Source: Psychrobacter sp. LV10R520-6 (lineage in GTDB: Bacteria > Pseudomonadota > Gammaproteobacteria > Pseudomonadales > Moraxellaceae). Taken from it: a stretch of DNA of 64,000 nt. This document shows positions 47,230-59,165 of the stretch, one piece after another. Below the pieces are notes generated by a model that did no database searches, was not told the DNA's origin, and saw only the letters and a list, made by a program, of their open reading frames with translations. Numbering within the stretch: position 1 is the stretch's first letter; each line of letters opens with the position of its first letter. Location of the stretch: positions 2,790,001 through 2,854,000 of the forward strand of contig NZ_LT900024.1 of NCBI RefSeq assembly GCF_900182925.1, written 5' to 3'. The position numbers were made by a program, and so were the translations under genes.

Positions 47230-47385
47230 TTGCTTGATGGCATTGATTGAGCCAATCATTTTGACTTAATAAGCTATAAACGACAAATTCAGTATAATAT
47301 CAGAGCATTGGTTCAATAAGAATCAATGCTTTTTTAGCTTTATGTTCAACAACTGTCCCTTAATGCTATAAAAAGGATACCCATA

Positions 47386-48198
47386 ATGATTATTCCAAAT
47401 AACGCTTTAGGTCACACAGTCAAAAGTGTGCAAGCCACTGCTTCGTTGCTCTTACGCGGTGGACGCGGAGTTATGGGCACACCCAATCCTATACAGCCGG
47501 AGCAATCGTTAGTCTTGTACGAGCATGAAGCTTGCCCTTATTCTCGCCGCGTACGTGAAGTCATGACTTATCTCAATTTAGATTTTGAGAGTCGTCCTAG
47601 CCCGCATAAAGGCCACGTCTATCGTGATGAGCTAAAAGAGCTAGCTGGAAAAGCGCAAGTACCGTTTTTGGTCGATGACAATACGGGTGATCAGATATTG
47701 GACTCACAAGCGATTATTAATCATTTGTTTTTGCACTATTCAAAATTTGGCGCACCACCAAAAAAATATCAAGGACCTATGGGCGATGACAACGCTACCA
47801 TCATCAATAAAGCAACCAGTGTGGTCTCCATGATGCGCGGCGTCAAAGCAGATCATCCGAAAAAGAACCAAGCACGTGGCAAGCCTGAGAAACCACTACA
47901 CCTGTACGGTTTTGAAGCCAGTCCATTCTGCCGTTTGGTACGCGAAAAATTGAGTGAACTTGAAGTGGGCTATGTCAATCACAGTGTTGCACGTGAGCAA
48001 GTACAAGACATCGGTGCGTTTGGCTTGCGTCTCAACGTCGGTGAATATCATCCTGTCAAAGGTGGGAAGCGCGAGCAACTTATGAATGGGATCATGAATG
48101 GCAAGCTACAGTTTCCTTACCTTGTCGACCCTAATACTGATGCTGAGATGTATGAATCAAAGGATATTATTGATTATTTAGATAAAAATTATGGTTGA
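47386..48198 (+). CDS. Protein with two tandem GST-N/glutaredoxin-like domains
   Basis: A 270-residue protein. Two thioredoxin-fold GST N-terminal domains occur in tandem. The first (about 43-125) has the redox site CPYS (YEHEACPYSRRVREVM) and the cis-Pro loop QVPFLVDD, then the DSQAIINHL helix. The second (about 168-270) has SPFC (FEASPFCRLVREKL) and FPYLVDPNTDAEMYESKDIIDYL. No GST C-terminal helical domain is present. The arrangement suggests a glutathione-dependent redox or detoxification protein; the substrate is unknown. AAGGATA precedes the ATG. It lies about 150 bases downstream of the Balon gene in the same direction. Confidence 0.85.
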   Translation: MIIPNNALGHTVKSVQATASLLLRGGRGVMGTPNPIQPEQSLVLYEHEACPYSRRVREVMTYLNLDFESRPSPHKGHVYRDELKELAGKAQVPFLVDDNTGDQILDSQAIINHLFLHYSKFGAPPKKYQGPMGDDNATIINKATSVVSMMRGVKADHPKKNQARGKPEKPLHLYGFEASPFCRLVREKLSELEVGYVNHSVAREQVQDIGAFGLRLNVGEYHPVKGGKREQLMNGIMNGKLQFPYLVDPNTDAEMYESKDIIDYLDKNYG

Positions 48199-48593
48199 TA
48201 GGCAAAAGCCTAAATGTTCAACTCATATAGCATTTAGCAGCCGTATAATAATTAAAGATTACAGCAATTAAAAATTATAGCAATCGGGGGCGAATAGTCA
48301 CGACCCCTTTATCCTCTTGGTTTCTTGTCTTTTTAACGTAACTCTGAGCTAAAATAAACCATCAGTTTAATTAGGCTAATAGCAATTTTATTGAGCAATA
48401 AAGCGCTTTAAAACCAGCTGTCTTTTCCTAAAATTCTAGCGTTGATGGTTTGTTAAGTTTTATTGATTAGCGGCATTTTTTTGTCAGCGATGGTTTATGA
48501 TAGTGATAAGCCAAACGATAGGTAGCACTGTTGTTGCCGTTTTATTAGCACGTTACTAGTGCCTCGAGAATAATCCTCTTCAATCCTTATTCT
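48199..48593. other. Intergenic region with possible weak terminator
   Basis: 395 bases. A gggggcg ... cgacccc stem near 48283-48307 is followed by ttta and could end the upstream transcript. No coding potential or repeat is seen. Confidence 0.4.
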
Positions 48594-49367
48594 ATGAATA
48601 CTGAGTTTATGAATACTACAACCTCTTTTGTTATAACCAGCTACAACATTCATAAAGGCATGTCGCCACTGAACCGCCAAGTAAAAATGCAAGGGATCGC
48701 CCAAGCACTGGACGCAGTGGGTTCGGATGTTCTGTGTCTACAAGAAGTGCAAGGACAAAATCTCAAACGCAATATGCAATATAATGAATATCCTGACCAA
48801 TCGCAGCATGAGTGGTTTGGCGAGTTTTTGCAGCTGCAGAATAGCTATGGTAAAAACTCAGAGTATGAAAATGGTCATCATGGTAATGCCGTACTCAGTC
48901 GCTTTCCCCTAGATCCGAAGCATAACGTCAATATTACTGTTAATAAACTTGAGCAGCGCGGAGTTTTGCACTGTGAGGTACAGCCGATAGGTTGGGACAG
49001 GCCAGTAGTCGTATTATGCGCTCATCTGAATCTGTTTGAGCGCGATCGAATCAAGCAGTATCAGGCAATTAGCGACTATGTACGTAACGAGATTGCCCCT
49101 GACCAACCGCTGATTTTGGCTGGTGATTTTAATGATTGGAAGAAGATGTCATGTGATAAGCTGGCCACTGATCTCGGTATGACAGAAGCCTTTAAATCCT
49201 GTCATGGTAAGTTGTTACCGACCTTTCCGGCGAAGCTGCCGGTACTGAGCTTGGATCGCATCTATGTGCGTAATTTAATCGTAAAGGATGCTTGGGTACA
49301 TACTGGTAAACCCTGGTCAACGCTATCAGATCATTTGCCGATCAGTGCCAAGCTGGCTCTGCCATAA
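48594..49367 (+). CDS. Endonuclease/exonuclease/phosphatase-family hydrolase
   Basis: A 257-residue single-domain enzyme of the DNase I-like metal-dependent superfamily. Signature residues: Asn in TSYNIHKG, Glu in LCLQEVQGQ, Asp and Asn in LILAGDFNDWKK, and the terminal catalytic SDH in LSDHLPISAKL. Such enzymes cleave phosphodiesters in nucleic acids, lipids or small molecules. YdhB-like and EEP proteins of this length without a signal peptide are usually cytoplasmic. The substrate cannot be read. Two possible ATG starts lie five codons apart, and neither has a clear ribosome-binding site. Confidence 0.85.
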   Translation: MNTEFMNTTTSFVITSYNIHKGMSPLNRQVKMQGIAQALDAVGSDVLCLQEVQGQNLKRNMQYNEYPDQSQHEWFGEFLQLQNSYGKNSEYENGHHGNAVLSRFPLDPKHNVNITVNKLEQRGVLHCEVQPIGWDRPVVVLCAHLNLFERDRIKQYQAISDYVRNEIAPDQPLILAGDFNDWKKMSCDKLATDLGMTEAFKSCHGKLLPTFPAKLPVLSLDRIYVRNLIVKDAWVHTGKPWSTLSDHLPISAKLALP

Positions 49368-49538
49368 TGGCTTTTACTGGTCGATATTGATTTAAAAATA
49401 AGCAGTCTGTATCATCAAAGCTATCTATTAAAAATGTTATTTAATAAAGATGCTGTCTATTAAATAAATTCTAAAAGTGAACAAAATAAAGATCAATTGA
49501 TAAATAAACCCTGATGAATAAAATAAGGATGTTTTACG

Positions 49539-50546
49539 ATGTCTAACGCTTCTAATCAACAACTCCCTATCACCCAACATGCGGTGCTTATCCGCGAGTT
49601 TGGTGAACCTGAAGTCATGAACTATCAAGATGGTGTGGCCGTCCCTAAGCTTGGTGATGAACAAGTACTGGTAAAAGTCGCTTATGCAGGTATTAATCCT
49701 GTCGATTATAAAACCCGTCAAGGTAAAGGCTGGGGCGCGGATAATATTCGAAAAGATAAATTCGATAATAATCAGCCTGCGATCTTGGGATTTGATGTTT
49801 CAGGGGAAGTGGTACACAGTAATAGCGATCAGTTTGCTGTCGGTGATAAAGTCGCTGCCCTTACCTTCGATGGCGGCTGTTATGCTGAGTATGTGGCGGT
49901 AGATGCTAAGCTGCTGGCTAAAGTTCCGGAGTCGGTAACCTTAGAACAAGCCGGTGCGCTACCTTGCATAGGACAAACGGCGTTACAGTTTATAGCGTTT
50001 GCTGATATTAAAAAAGGTCAGCATGTGGTGATGAACGCCCCAGCTGGCGGTGTGGGTCATCTACTGATTCAGTTATTAATGGAAAAAATAGTGGAAGATG
50101 GCATTAAAGTAACCGTTATCTGCTCACCAGAAAAATATGCCAAGCTTGATAAAATAATAGACAAAAGCCAACTAACGAGCTGGATTGATTATACTAAAGA
50201 TGAGGCATTCCCTGACTTGCAAGCCGACGTATTACTTGATTTAGTCGGTGATGAAGCAGGTGTACGTGCGCTCAGTGTACTCAAATCAGGTGGACGGGTT
50301 AATGTGTTACCAACGATTTGGGTCGATAAGCTTAAAGAGGCGGGCGATGAGAAAAGCTTAAGCGTTGCTGGTTATGCGGCTCAGCGAAATGGTCAAGATA
50401 TGGCACGTATCTTACAACAAATCGCTGATGGTAAGCTGGCCTTACATATCCAGCAGACTTATCCGCTGTCTGAAGTTGTTACCGCCCATTATGAGCTCCA
50501 AAAAGGCGATACCTTTGGCAAAATCGTCTTAGAAGCCTCTGCATAA
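49539..50546 (+). CDS. NADP-dependent oxidoreductase (MDR family, zinc-free quinone-reductase type)
   Basis: A 335-residue medium-chain dehydrogenase/reductase. The N-terminal GroES-like domain (about 1-135) has VLVKVAYAGINPVDYKTRQG. The Rossmann domain has NAPAGGVGHLLIQLL (AxxGGVG nucleotide loop). The structural and catalytic zinc cysteines of alcohol dehydrogenases are missing, which places it with quinone oxidoreductases. LDLVGDEAGVRALSVLKSGGRVNVLP and a final YELQKGDTFGKIVLE are typical. It probably reduces quinones or enones with NADPH. AAGGAT precedes the ATG, and a hairpin terminator follows. Confidence 0.88.
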   Translation: MSNASNQQLPITQHAVLIREFGEPEVMNYQDGVAVPKLGDEQVLVKVAYAGINPVDYKTRQGKGWGADNIRKDKFDNNQPAILGFDVSGEVVHSNSDQFAVGDKVAALTFDGGCYAEYVAVDAKLLAKVPESVTLEQAGALPCIGQTALQFIAFADIKKGQHVVMNAPAGGVGHLLIQLLMEKIVEDGIKVTVICSPEKYAKLDKIIDKSQLTSWIDYTKDEAFPDLQADVLLDLVGDEAGVRALSVLKSGGRVNVLPTIWVDKLKEAGDEKSLSVAGYAAQRNGQDMARILQQIADGKLALHIQQTYPLSEVVTAHYELQKGDTFGKIVLEASA

Positions 50547-50553
50547 AAATAGT

Positions 50554-50616
50554 AAAAAGGGTAGGTATGCTGACTAATTTCAGTATATTGCTACAGCTGC
50601 ATACTTTTACCCTTTG
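50554..50616 (+). terminator. Possible terminator after the oxidoreductase gene
   Basis: aaaaagggtaggtatgc can pair with gcatacttttaccctttg across a 30-base loop. The T-run is short, so efficiency is uncertain. Confidence 0.5.
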
Positions 50617-50815
50617 TACCTGGGTGCTGTACGTGCCCTATTACCTTATTACAATGGGCGTAAGACGTTACGGCTGCCATTAGAATTGATTTGCTCTTCA
50701 TTTAGCCAATGTCAGCCTTATTGACCCTCGCAGTTTTAGTTTAGTGGTTAATACGGCAGTATAAACAAGGGTAAAACTAGGGTTGGTCATCCATTGGATG
50801 GATCTCAATTATAGT

Positions 50816-50845
50816 TATCCAAACCTGTACTATCCAAACCTGTAC
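50816..50845 (+). repeat. 15-bp tandem duplication
   Basis: tatccaaacctgtac occurs twice head to tail, in the 321-base region between convergent genes, about 20 bases beyond the alkB stop. No gene is seen in that region. Confidence 0.85.
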
Positions 50846-50867
50846 TATCTAAAAATGGCGAGTTTTG

Positions 50868-51608
50868 TTAGGCTGTAACCATATGCCGAAAAGTGAGGCT
50901 AATCCGACCTTCATTAACCTTTTTAGTTTTAGTAATACTGTGTTTCCAATGCTGCTGAGTAACGCCTGTCATCAAGATAACCTGTCCAGAGGTAAGATAG
51001 AGTTCCACTTTGTCTTGCCTCTCTTCATCTTTAACTGGTTTATGCTTAAATAGCATCTTACGAGTTGCCCCCAAAGACAGTGCTGCTATTAAGGGCTGCG
51101 GGCCAAGCTCTTTTTCATCGTCTGCATGATAGCCCATACCTTCATCACCTGAAGGATAGTAATTAAGCAAACAAGCATTAAAATATGGACGATGGTCTTG
51201 AGCGATATGATCTTGGCCGTTAGTGCTAACTATATCAGTCGCATCAACCAAATCAAGGTTTAGAGCGCGTATTTTGTCTTCGATAATTTGTTTCACATGA
51301 AACACTATAGGATGCCAACCTGTGGCCTGTCGGGTATGCCCAGCGTAGCGATAGCTCAAACCCTCATCACCCATCCAAACAATTTGTCGTTTAGTAATAT
51401 GAGTCTTACCAAATAAAGTGACGATATCAGACTGCCAGAGTAGGGTCGTTAATAGCCTTTGGTATAGGTGGTCATCACTATAATCACAATCAGGGTTACA
51501 ATTATAGTTATCAACTATCTGCTGGCAGTCTATCTGCCCTAAATCGTAAATTCTGCCATCATAGGGTAATAAATTCTCAGTAGGATGGGGTGCAAATAAA
51601 TCTGCCAT
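50868..51608 (-). CDS. AlkB-family alpha-ketoglutarate-dependent dioxygenase (DNA alkylation repair)
   Basis: A 246-residue Fe(II)/2-oxoglutarate dioxygenase that oxidatively removes alkyl groups from bases. Iron ligands H161 and D163 (GYHADDE) and H223 (HWKHSI), and the 2-oxoglutarate-binding arginines R235 and R241 (GRISLTFRH), are all present. NYYPSGDEGMGYHADDEKEL and SLGATRKMLFKHK match the ALKBH2/3-like bacterial group, shorter at the N-terminus than E. coli AlkB-type proteins. The ATG overlaps the stop of the preceding hydrolase gene by one base (TAATG), so translation is coupled. Confidence 0.93.
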   Translation of the reverse strand: MADLFAPHPTENLLPYDGRIYDLGQIDCQQIVDNYNCNPDCDYSDDHLYQRLLTTLLWQSDIVTLFGKTHITKRQIVWMGDEGLSYRYAGHTRQATGWHPIVFHVKQIIEDKIRALNLDLVDATDIVSTNGQDHIAQDHRPYFNACLLNYYPSGDEGMGYHADDEKELGPQPLIAALSLGATRKMLFKHKPVKDEERQDKVELYLTSGQVILMTGVTQQHWKHSITKTKKVNEGRISLTFRHMVTA

Positions 51609-52561
51609 TAGTTCGACTTTATCTTATTGTGCGCCGCTGTTTTACTCTTTTGAGCTTGAGCGCCTTTATTATTATCATACTGGTCATACCCATTTAAGAT
51701 AAGACGAGCACATTCTATAGGCGCTTCCATTGGTAGCAAGTGGCCGTAATCGGGCAAAGAGATAATGCGCTCAGCAGGGACAAATTTGTGCCACTGTTTT
51801 CTGACTTTATCATTAATAAATAGGGTAGGTTTGCCAGTAATAAGCGTATAAGGACAGCGTATTTTTTTCAACGCAGCATCAATATAAGGCGTACCGAAAT
51901 AGTTGGCCAGCTCTTGCTCAGGAGTAAACATCAAGGTATAACTGGCATCTGTTTGCGCTACTAAGCTTTGTTCAGCAAATACTTGTAGATGCTCATTGCT
52001 AATACGACGATAGGCACGCAGCGCACGCAAATGTTCATAAAATGCTTGCACACTTGGCCATGTGGTTTGCTTGGTTAATGTGCTTTTGAAAGGTTCACGA
52101 GTCATTTTGAGGGCGCGTGGCATTAGGTCATACAGTAGCGTTTGCGCCTTGGTGAAAGTCACCGGCTCTATGAGGTATAACTGTGAGAACAGATCAGGAC
52201 GCTTGGCTGCAGCGATGGCGGTGGCAGTGGCCCCTTGCGAATGACCAATACCAACGATAGGAGCCTCTTGGGTCTTTTCTAAAAACTCAATCAGCACATC
52301 AGCATCTTGGGCGCGAGTGAGTCGTTTACTTTGTGGCTTATCGTACCAGTAGCCACGCATTGCCAATGACGAGATGTCAAAACCTGAACCCAGCGCCTTT
52401 AATAATGGTGTATAGGCACCGGCTGTGAAACCATTACCACCATAAAAGTGTGCCGGCACCCGTAAGTTGGCATCTGCATCAGCCATCTCATTAAGTTCAC
52501 TTAAATCGTAATAGCGCGCTTGTTGCCCGTTAATAGCAATACTCTTTGCAAATGCTTCCAT
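51608..52561 (-). CDS. Alpha/beta-fold hydrolase
   Basis: A 317-residue hydrolase. The nucleophile elbow is GHSQG with S108, preceded by the oxyanion loop HFYGGNGFTAGAYTPLLKALG (39-59) and MRGYWYD. The catalytic His is in LPDYGHLLPMEAP near the C-terminus. A cap region lies between about 130 and 240. This is the general esterase/lipase/peptidase-like fold; the substrate is unknown. It is upstream of and coupled to alkB (1-base overlap). Whether the two share a pathway is not known. Confidence 0.85.
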   Translation of the reverse strand: MEAFAKSIAINGQQARYYDLSELNEMADADANLRVPAHFYGGNGFTAGAYTPLLKALGSGFDISSLAMRGYWYDKPQSKRLTRAQDADVLIEFLEKTQEAPIVGIGHSQGATATAIAAAKRPDLFSQLYLIEPVTFTKAQTLLYDLMPRALKMTREPFKSTLTKQTTWPSVQAFYEHLRALRAYRRISNEHLQVFAEQSLVAQTDASYTLMFTPEQELANYFGTPYIDAALKKIRCPYTLITGKPTLFINDKVRKQWHKFVPAERIISLPDYGHLLPMEAPIECARLILNGYDQYDNNKGAQAQKSKTAAHNKIKSN

Positions 52562-52609
52562 AATCGTGGCACGTCCTTGTGTTTTTTAACTTAGATAAGT
52601 TCTGGCAGT

Positions 52610-54526
52610 CTAGCTGTCTTCCCCTAAGAAGCCACCACTTTGACGATGCCATAATCGGGCATAAACGCCATTTAATACCAGTAATTCATTATGGCTGCCT
52701 TGCTCAATAATATGACCTTTATCCATCACCACCAAGCGATCAAGCGCGGCAATAGTAGACAAGCGATGCGCGATTGCAATAACCGTTTTGCCGGTCATGA
52801 TATCGTTTAGGCTCTCGGTAATGGCAAATTCAATCTCAGAATCAAGCGCACTGGTGGCTTCATCCAACAATAGAATAGGTGCATTTTTGAGCATGACCCG
52901 TGAGATAGCAATGCGTTGACGTTGACCGCCAGAGAGCTTGACCCCGCGCTCACCGACTTGGGTATCAAGGGCAGTGTTGCCTTTATCGTCATATAATTCT
53001 TTGATGAAGTCCCATGCCTGTGCTTGCTTGGATGCAAATATAATTTCATCATCGGTAGCATCAGGGCGACCGTAGGCAATGTTTTCACGGACAGTGCGAT
53101 GCAGCAGCGAGGTATCTTGGGTCACCATACCGATTTGCTGACGTAATGACTCTTGGGTGACCTCATTAATCGCTTGCCCATCGATATAAATTTTGCCACT
53201 ATCCACATCAAAAAAGCGCAGTAGCAGATTAACTAAGGTTGATTTACCGGCACCTGAGCGTCCAACTAAGCCTATCTTTTCACCTGCTTTGATATCTAGA
53301 TGAAAGTCATCCAGCAGTCTTACGCGTGAGGTTTCTAGCGTTGTTGCCGCTGTCTTGACCTCATCAACTTTTGCGCCTGTTTGTATCGCAGCCACACCAT
53401 TCTCACCCTCGTAGCTGAAGTCCACATGATCAAAGACAATATTACCGTTGGTGACTTTTAGAGCTGGGGCGTTGGGTTTATCCACGATGGTTTGCGGTGC
53501 AGACAACGTACGCATGCCGTCTTGAACCGTACCGATACTCTCGAACAAACTTGCCGTCTGCCACATGATCCAGCGGGTCAGACCATTTAATCGCAATGCC
53601 ATCGCTGTCGCGGCTGCAATAGCACCAACACCGACCGCACCTTGCTGCCATAAATATAAGGCAATGCCAGCCGTGCTGCTAACCAAGATTACGCTGATAA
53701 GGTGGGTGGAGACTTCCAAATAACTGACCCAGCGCATTTGTGCATGGACGGTCCCCAGGAACTGCCCCATGGCATTTTTAGCATAACCCAGCTCACGTCG
53801 TGAATGACTGAACAGCTTGACGGTCATGATATTGGCGTAAGCATCAGTGATACGTCCCGTCATCAAAGCCCGCGCATCAGCTTGGATAACAGCGGTCTGC
53901 TTGAGCTTGGGGATAAAGTACCACATGGTCAGCCCAACCAGTACAAACCAAACCACAAACGGTATCAATAACAAGCTGTCTAAATTAAATAGAATGACGC
54001 TTGTCGTTATAAAGTAGACGGTGACATACATAAACATATCAGTGACCGTCATCACAGTCTCGCGTACTGCCAGTGCCGTTTGCATCACTTTGGCAGAGAC
54101 CCGACCAGAAAACTCATCCTGATAAAATTGCATGGATTGACCAAGCATCCGCTGATGAAAACGCCAGCGCATTTGCATTGGAAATACGCCTTGCAAAGTT
54201 TGAAAATGAATCAAGGAGGATAAGGCGATCCAAAAGGGACTAATAATCAGCACCGCAAGCATCAGTAGCATCGTATCGCCTTTTTCAGCCCATAGATTCT
54301 GCGGCGTATAAGTACCGAGCCAATCGACCAGATTGCCAATCCATGCAAATAGCATGGCTTCATAAATCCCGATACCCGCGGACAAAATCATAAATAGCAA
54401 CAGCCAGCCGCGTAAACCTTTAGTACACGCCCATAGAAATTTTATCAGCCCCTCACGAGGCAGGGGCATTGGCGTGTCAGGGAAGGCTGAGAGACGCGAT
54501 TCAAAAAAGCGAAGTAGAGAATTCAT
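52610..54526 (-). CDS. ABC exporter, fused permease-ATPase
   Basis: About 638 residues. The N-terminal type I exporter membrane domain has six helices (about 45-340) and the ATPase domain follows. The ATPase signatures are Walker A GRSGAGKST, LSGGQRQRIAISR, Walker B ILLLDEATSALDSE and the H-loop AHRLSTIAALDR. Between them is a polar linker with a short insertion before the first ATPase strand. Such half-transporters work as dimers and export lipids, peptides or drugs; it resembles the MsbA/LmrA group but I cannot assign a substrate. The Met at 54526 fits the domain start better than the Met at 54604. Confidence 0.9.
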   Translation of the reverse strand: MNSLLRFFESRLSAFPDTPMPLPREGLIKFLWACTKGLRGWLLLFMILSAGIGIYEAMLFAWIGNLVDWLGTYTPQNLWAEKGDTMLLMLAVLIISPFWIALSSLIHFQTLQGVFPMQMRWRFHQRMLGQSMQFYQDEFSGRVSAKVMQTALAVRETVMTVTDMFMYVTVYFITTSVILFNLDSLLLIPFVVWFVLVGLTMWYFIPKLKQTAVIQADARALMTGRITDAYANIMTVKLFSHSRRELGYAKNAMGQFLGTVHAQMRWVSYLEVSTHLISVILVSSTAGIALYLWQQGAVGVGAIAAATAMALRLNGLTRWIMWQTASLFESIGTVQDGMRTLSAPQTIVDKPNAPALKVTNGNIVFDHVDFSYEGENGVAAIQTGAKVDEVKTAATTLETSRVRLLDDFHLDIKAGEKIGLVGRSGAGKSTLVNLLLRFFDVDSGKIYIDGQAINEVTQESLRQQIGMVTQDTSLLHRTVRENIAYGRPDATDDEIIFASKQAQAWDFIKELYDDKGNTALDTQVGERGVKLSGGQRQRIAISRVMLKNAPILLLDEATSALDSEIEFAITESLNDIMTGKTVIAIAHRLSTIAALDRLVVMDKGHIIEQGSHNELLVLNGVYARLWHRQSGGFLGEDS

Positions 54527-54816
54527 AGGCAATAGCAATACGCCAAGATAAACGTTATCTTGCGCTGTGACTTGTATTAGTGGGATAGCCCTGTATTTTA
54601 CCAAAAATTCGCAATCTCACCTGCATGGTAATTGTAATTTGTACGCAGCAGACACTATCTAATGCGTGATTTTATGAACAATGACAAATAGATTGCTGTA
54701 AAAGAAATACTTTGTTACCTTCTATGCTTTTGTTTTGATTAAGCAGGGCTGATTTATAAGCGCTGAATCAAATAATTACCAATGGGCAGTATGGTTATTG
54801 AATAAGGTGGAGACTG

Positions 54817-55731
54817 ATGATGTATTTAACGATTGCGGTACTGTGTAGTGTCGCCGTCTCTGTGCTACTAAAAATATTACGACAACAAAATATAGATATT
54901 CGCCAAACCATCGTCGCTGGTTATCCAGTTGCTTTTTTACTCACTTGGCTATTGCTCAAGCCCGATATTAGCGGTATGGATAAGCTTGGCGATGCGTGGG
55001 GCATTATTATTGCGCTTGGGGTATTGCTCCCAGCGGTGTTTGTTATCCTTGGTCGTGCGATTGCGGCGGTCGGCATGGTCGCTACTGATGCTGCTCAACG
55101 CTTATCTTTGATTATTCCTATTATTGCTGCGTTTGTCTTATTTGGTGAAGTATTAACGGGCACGCGCATTTTTGGCTTGGCCTTAGGGTTTTTAGCGCTT
55201 GGGGCGCTGGTTTATCGTCCGCAGCAAACAGCTATTGCTGGTGATAATACCAGTAAATTTACTAATAATAATAGTACGAATGCTTCTACCGATAAAGCTG
55301 TTAATAAACAGGCGTTACGCACGCCGTTATGGCTGTTTGGAGTGTGGGCAGGCTATGGTATTATTGATATTCTATTTAAACAGGTTGCCAAACAAGGCGC
55401 GGCATTTCCGCTAACGTTATTTATCAGCTTTGGCCTTGCTGGCTTATTGCTGTTTATCTATTTGCTTATCACTCGCGTGCGCTGGCATGGACGAGCATTG
55501 GCTGCTGGATTAATTCTCGGTGCGCTCAATGTGGGTAATATTTACGCTTATATTCGTGCCCATCAAATATTATCCGAATCGCCAAGTATTGTTTTTACTG
55601 GCATGAACGTTGGTGTTATCGCAGTGGCAACCCTTATTGGGGTGGGCGTGTTTAAAGAATCGCTTAATCGTATCAATATGCTTGGGTTGTTATTAGCGAT
55701 TGGCTGTGTAGCGGTGCTGTTTTTAGCATAA
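54817..55731 (+). CDS. DMT-superfamily (EamA) transporter
   Basis: A 304-residue membrane protein with two five-helix EamA-like halves, separated by a polar Asn/Thr/Ser-rich cytoplasmic linker (about 145-170). The C-terminal block GMNVGVIAVATLIGVGVFKESLNRINMLGLLLAIG has the conserved EAL-like ES motif before the last helix. It is unrelated in detail to the DMT transporter at 12.4 kb. The substrate is unknown. GGAG precedes a double ATG. Confidence 0.82.
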   Translation: MMYLTIAVLCSVAVSVLLKILRQQNIDIRQTIVAGYPVAFLLTWLLLKPDISGMDKLGDAWGIIIALGVLLPAVFVILGRAIAAVGMVATDAAQRLSLIIPIIAAFVLFGEVLTGTRIFGLALGFLALGALVYRPQQTAIAGDNTSKFTNNNSTNASTDKAVNKQALRTPLWLFGVWAGYGIIDILFKQVAKQGAAFPLTLFISFGLAGLLLFIYLLITRVRWHGRALAAGLILGALNVGNIYAYIRAHQILSESPSIVFTGMNVGVIAVATLIGVGVFKESLNRINMLGLLLAIGCVAVLFLA

Positions 55732-55931
55732 TGGTTTTAGCATAAAGGTAATTTTTTATTGTTTCTTTGATTTGTCTCCTTTAATTTAACCTCTTTAACT
55801 TATCAGATATAGGCACACAGGGCGTCCTATGGTAAGGTTATCTACAAACGGTCAGACTTACATAAACTAAAATATGGCCGTTCACATTTGTAACACTTGA
55901 CCTTGATCAATAAAAATAGGATGCTCATTCA

Positions 55932-56822
55932 ATGGAATACCAACAGCAATTGCAACGTATAAAAGAGGGTTCGGGATTCATTGCCGCGCTCGACCAAAGT
56001 GGCGGCAGCACGCCAAAAGCGTTAGAGAATTACGGCGTCAATGGTGATGACTATGATAATGATGTAGCGATGTTTGACCTAGTGCATGAGATGCGCGCGC
56101 GTATTATGTCTTGTGACTGCTTTGATGCTAAACGTGTCCTTGGTGCGATTTTGTTCGAAGACACTATGGAGCGCAAGGTTAACGGTAAACCAACGGCTAA
56201 TTACCTATGGGAAGATAAAAACATTGTTCCTTTCTTAAAGGTAGATAAAGGTCTAGCAGAACAAATGAACGGCGTGCAAGTAATGCGCCCGATGCCCGAT
56301 TTGGATCTTTTATTAAACAAAGCGAAAAACTACCCGGTATTTGGTACTAAAATGCGCTCGGTGATTTATGAGCCGAATGTTGATGGTATTGAGCTGGTCG
56401 TGCAGCAGCAATTTGATGTCGCCAAGCAAATAATCTCAAAAGGTCTGATGCCCATCGTCGAGCCCGAAGTGGACATTAACAGTAGCCAGAAGCATGACTG
56501 CGAGCTACTGCTAAAAACCAATATCTTGCACAACCTTGAGCGTTTAGACGATGGCATACAAGTGATGCTTAAGCTAACTTTGCCAGAAGAAGCTGGATTT
56601 TATCAAGAGCTGGTTGACCATCCAAAAGTACTCAAAGTCGTGGCGTTATCGGGTGGTTATAGCCGTAGCGATGCCTGTGATAAGCTCAAACAAAACCCTG
56701 GTATGATTGCCAGCTTCTCACGTGCCTTTACTGAAGGGCTGAGCAAACAGCAAAGTGATGAAGAGTTTGCAGATACTATTAATGCCTCGATTGATGAGAT
56801 TTATCAGGCGTCGAAAGTGTAG
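55932..56822 (+). CDS. fda: Class I fructose-bisphosphate aldolase
   Basis: A 296-residue class I (Schiff base) aldolase of the bacterial Staphylococcus-type group. It matches this family from the start (LQRIKEGSGFIAALDQSGGSTPKALENYG) to the end. The Schiff-base Lys lies in VMLKLTLPEEA, and PIVEPEVDINSSQKHDCE and VVALSGGYSRSDAC are family blocks. It splits fructose 1,6-bisphosphate into two trioses, which links it with tpiA. AGGA precedes the ATG. A terminator follows. Confidence 0.94.
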   Translation: MEYQQQLQRIKEGSGFIAALDQSGGSTPKALENYGVNGDDYDNDVAMFDLVHEMRARIMSCDCFDAKRVLGAILFEDTMERKVNGKPTANYLWEDKNIVPFLKVDKGLAEQMNGVQVMRPMPDLDLLLNKAKNYPVFGTKMRSVIYEPNVDGIELVVQQQFDVAKQIISKGLMPIVEPEVDINSSQKHDCELLLKTNILHNLERLDDGIQVMLKLTLPEEAGFYQELVDHPKVLKVVALSGGYSRSDACDKLKQNPGMIASFSRAFTEGLSKQQSDEEFADTINASIDEIYQASKV

Positions 56823-56853
56823 GTTTAATAAGTTAACATTAAGACAGTTCAAT

Positions 56854-56907
56854 AAAAAAAGCCCCGCAAAATAAGTATTTTTTTACTTAAATAGCGAGGC
56901 TTTTTTA
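56854..56907 (+). terminator. Bidirectional terminator between fda and thiC
   Basis: aaaaaagccccgc pairs with gcgaggctttttt around an inner aagta/tactt stem, between convergent genes. Confidence 0.75.
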
Positions 56908-56941
56908 CGAACTAAGATAATATATTGCTAACTAATTACGC

Positions 56942-58951
<2,010 letters not shown>

Positions 58952-59165
58952 TTATGCATGCAAGTTTAACCCAATCGTCAGTATAAATTAATCGCACTAG
59001 CAAATATGATGCTAATGGATAGGACTAACTGGAGCGTTGGGTGCCACTTATTATTAACCGCCATACTTTTTATTAACCGGCGAACTCTAGCTACTAAAAC
59101 AGAGCTAAAGAGTAATTCTAATAATAAGGCATTTCTGCACACCCGTTGCAAGACCATAACATCAG

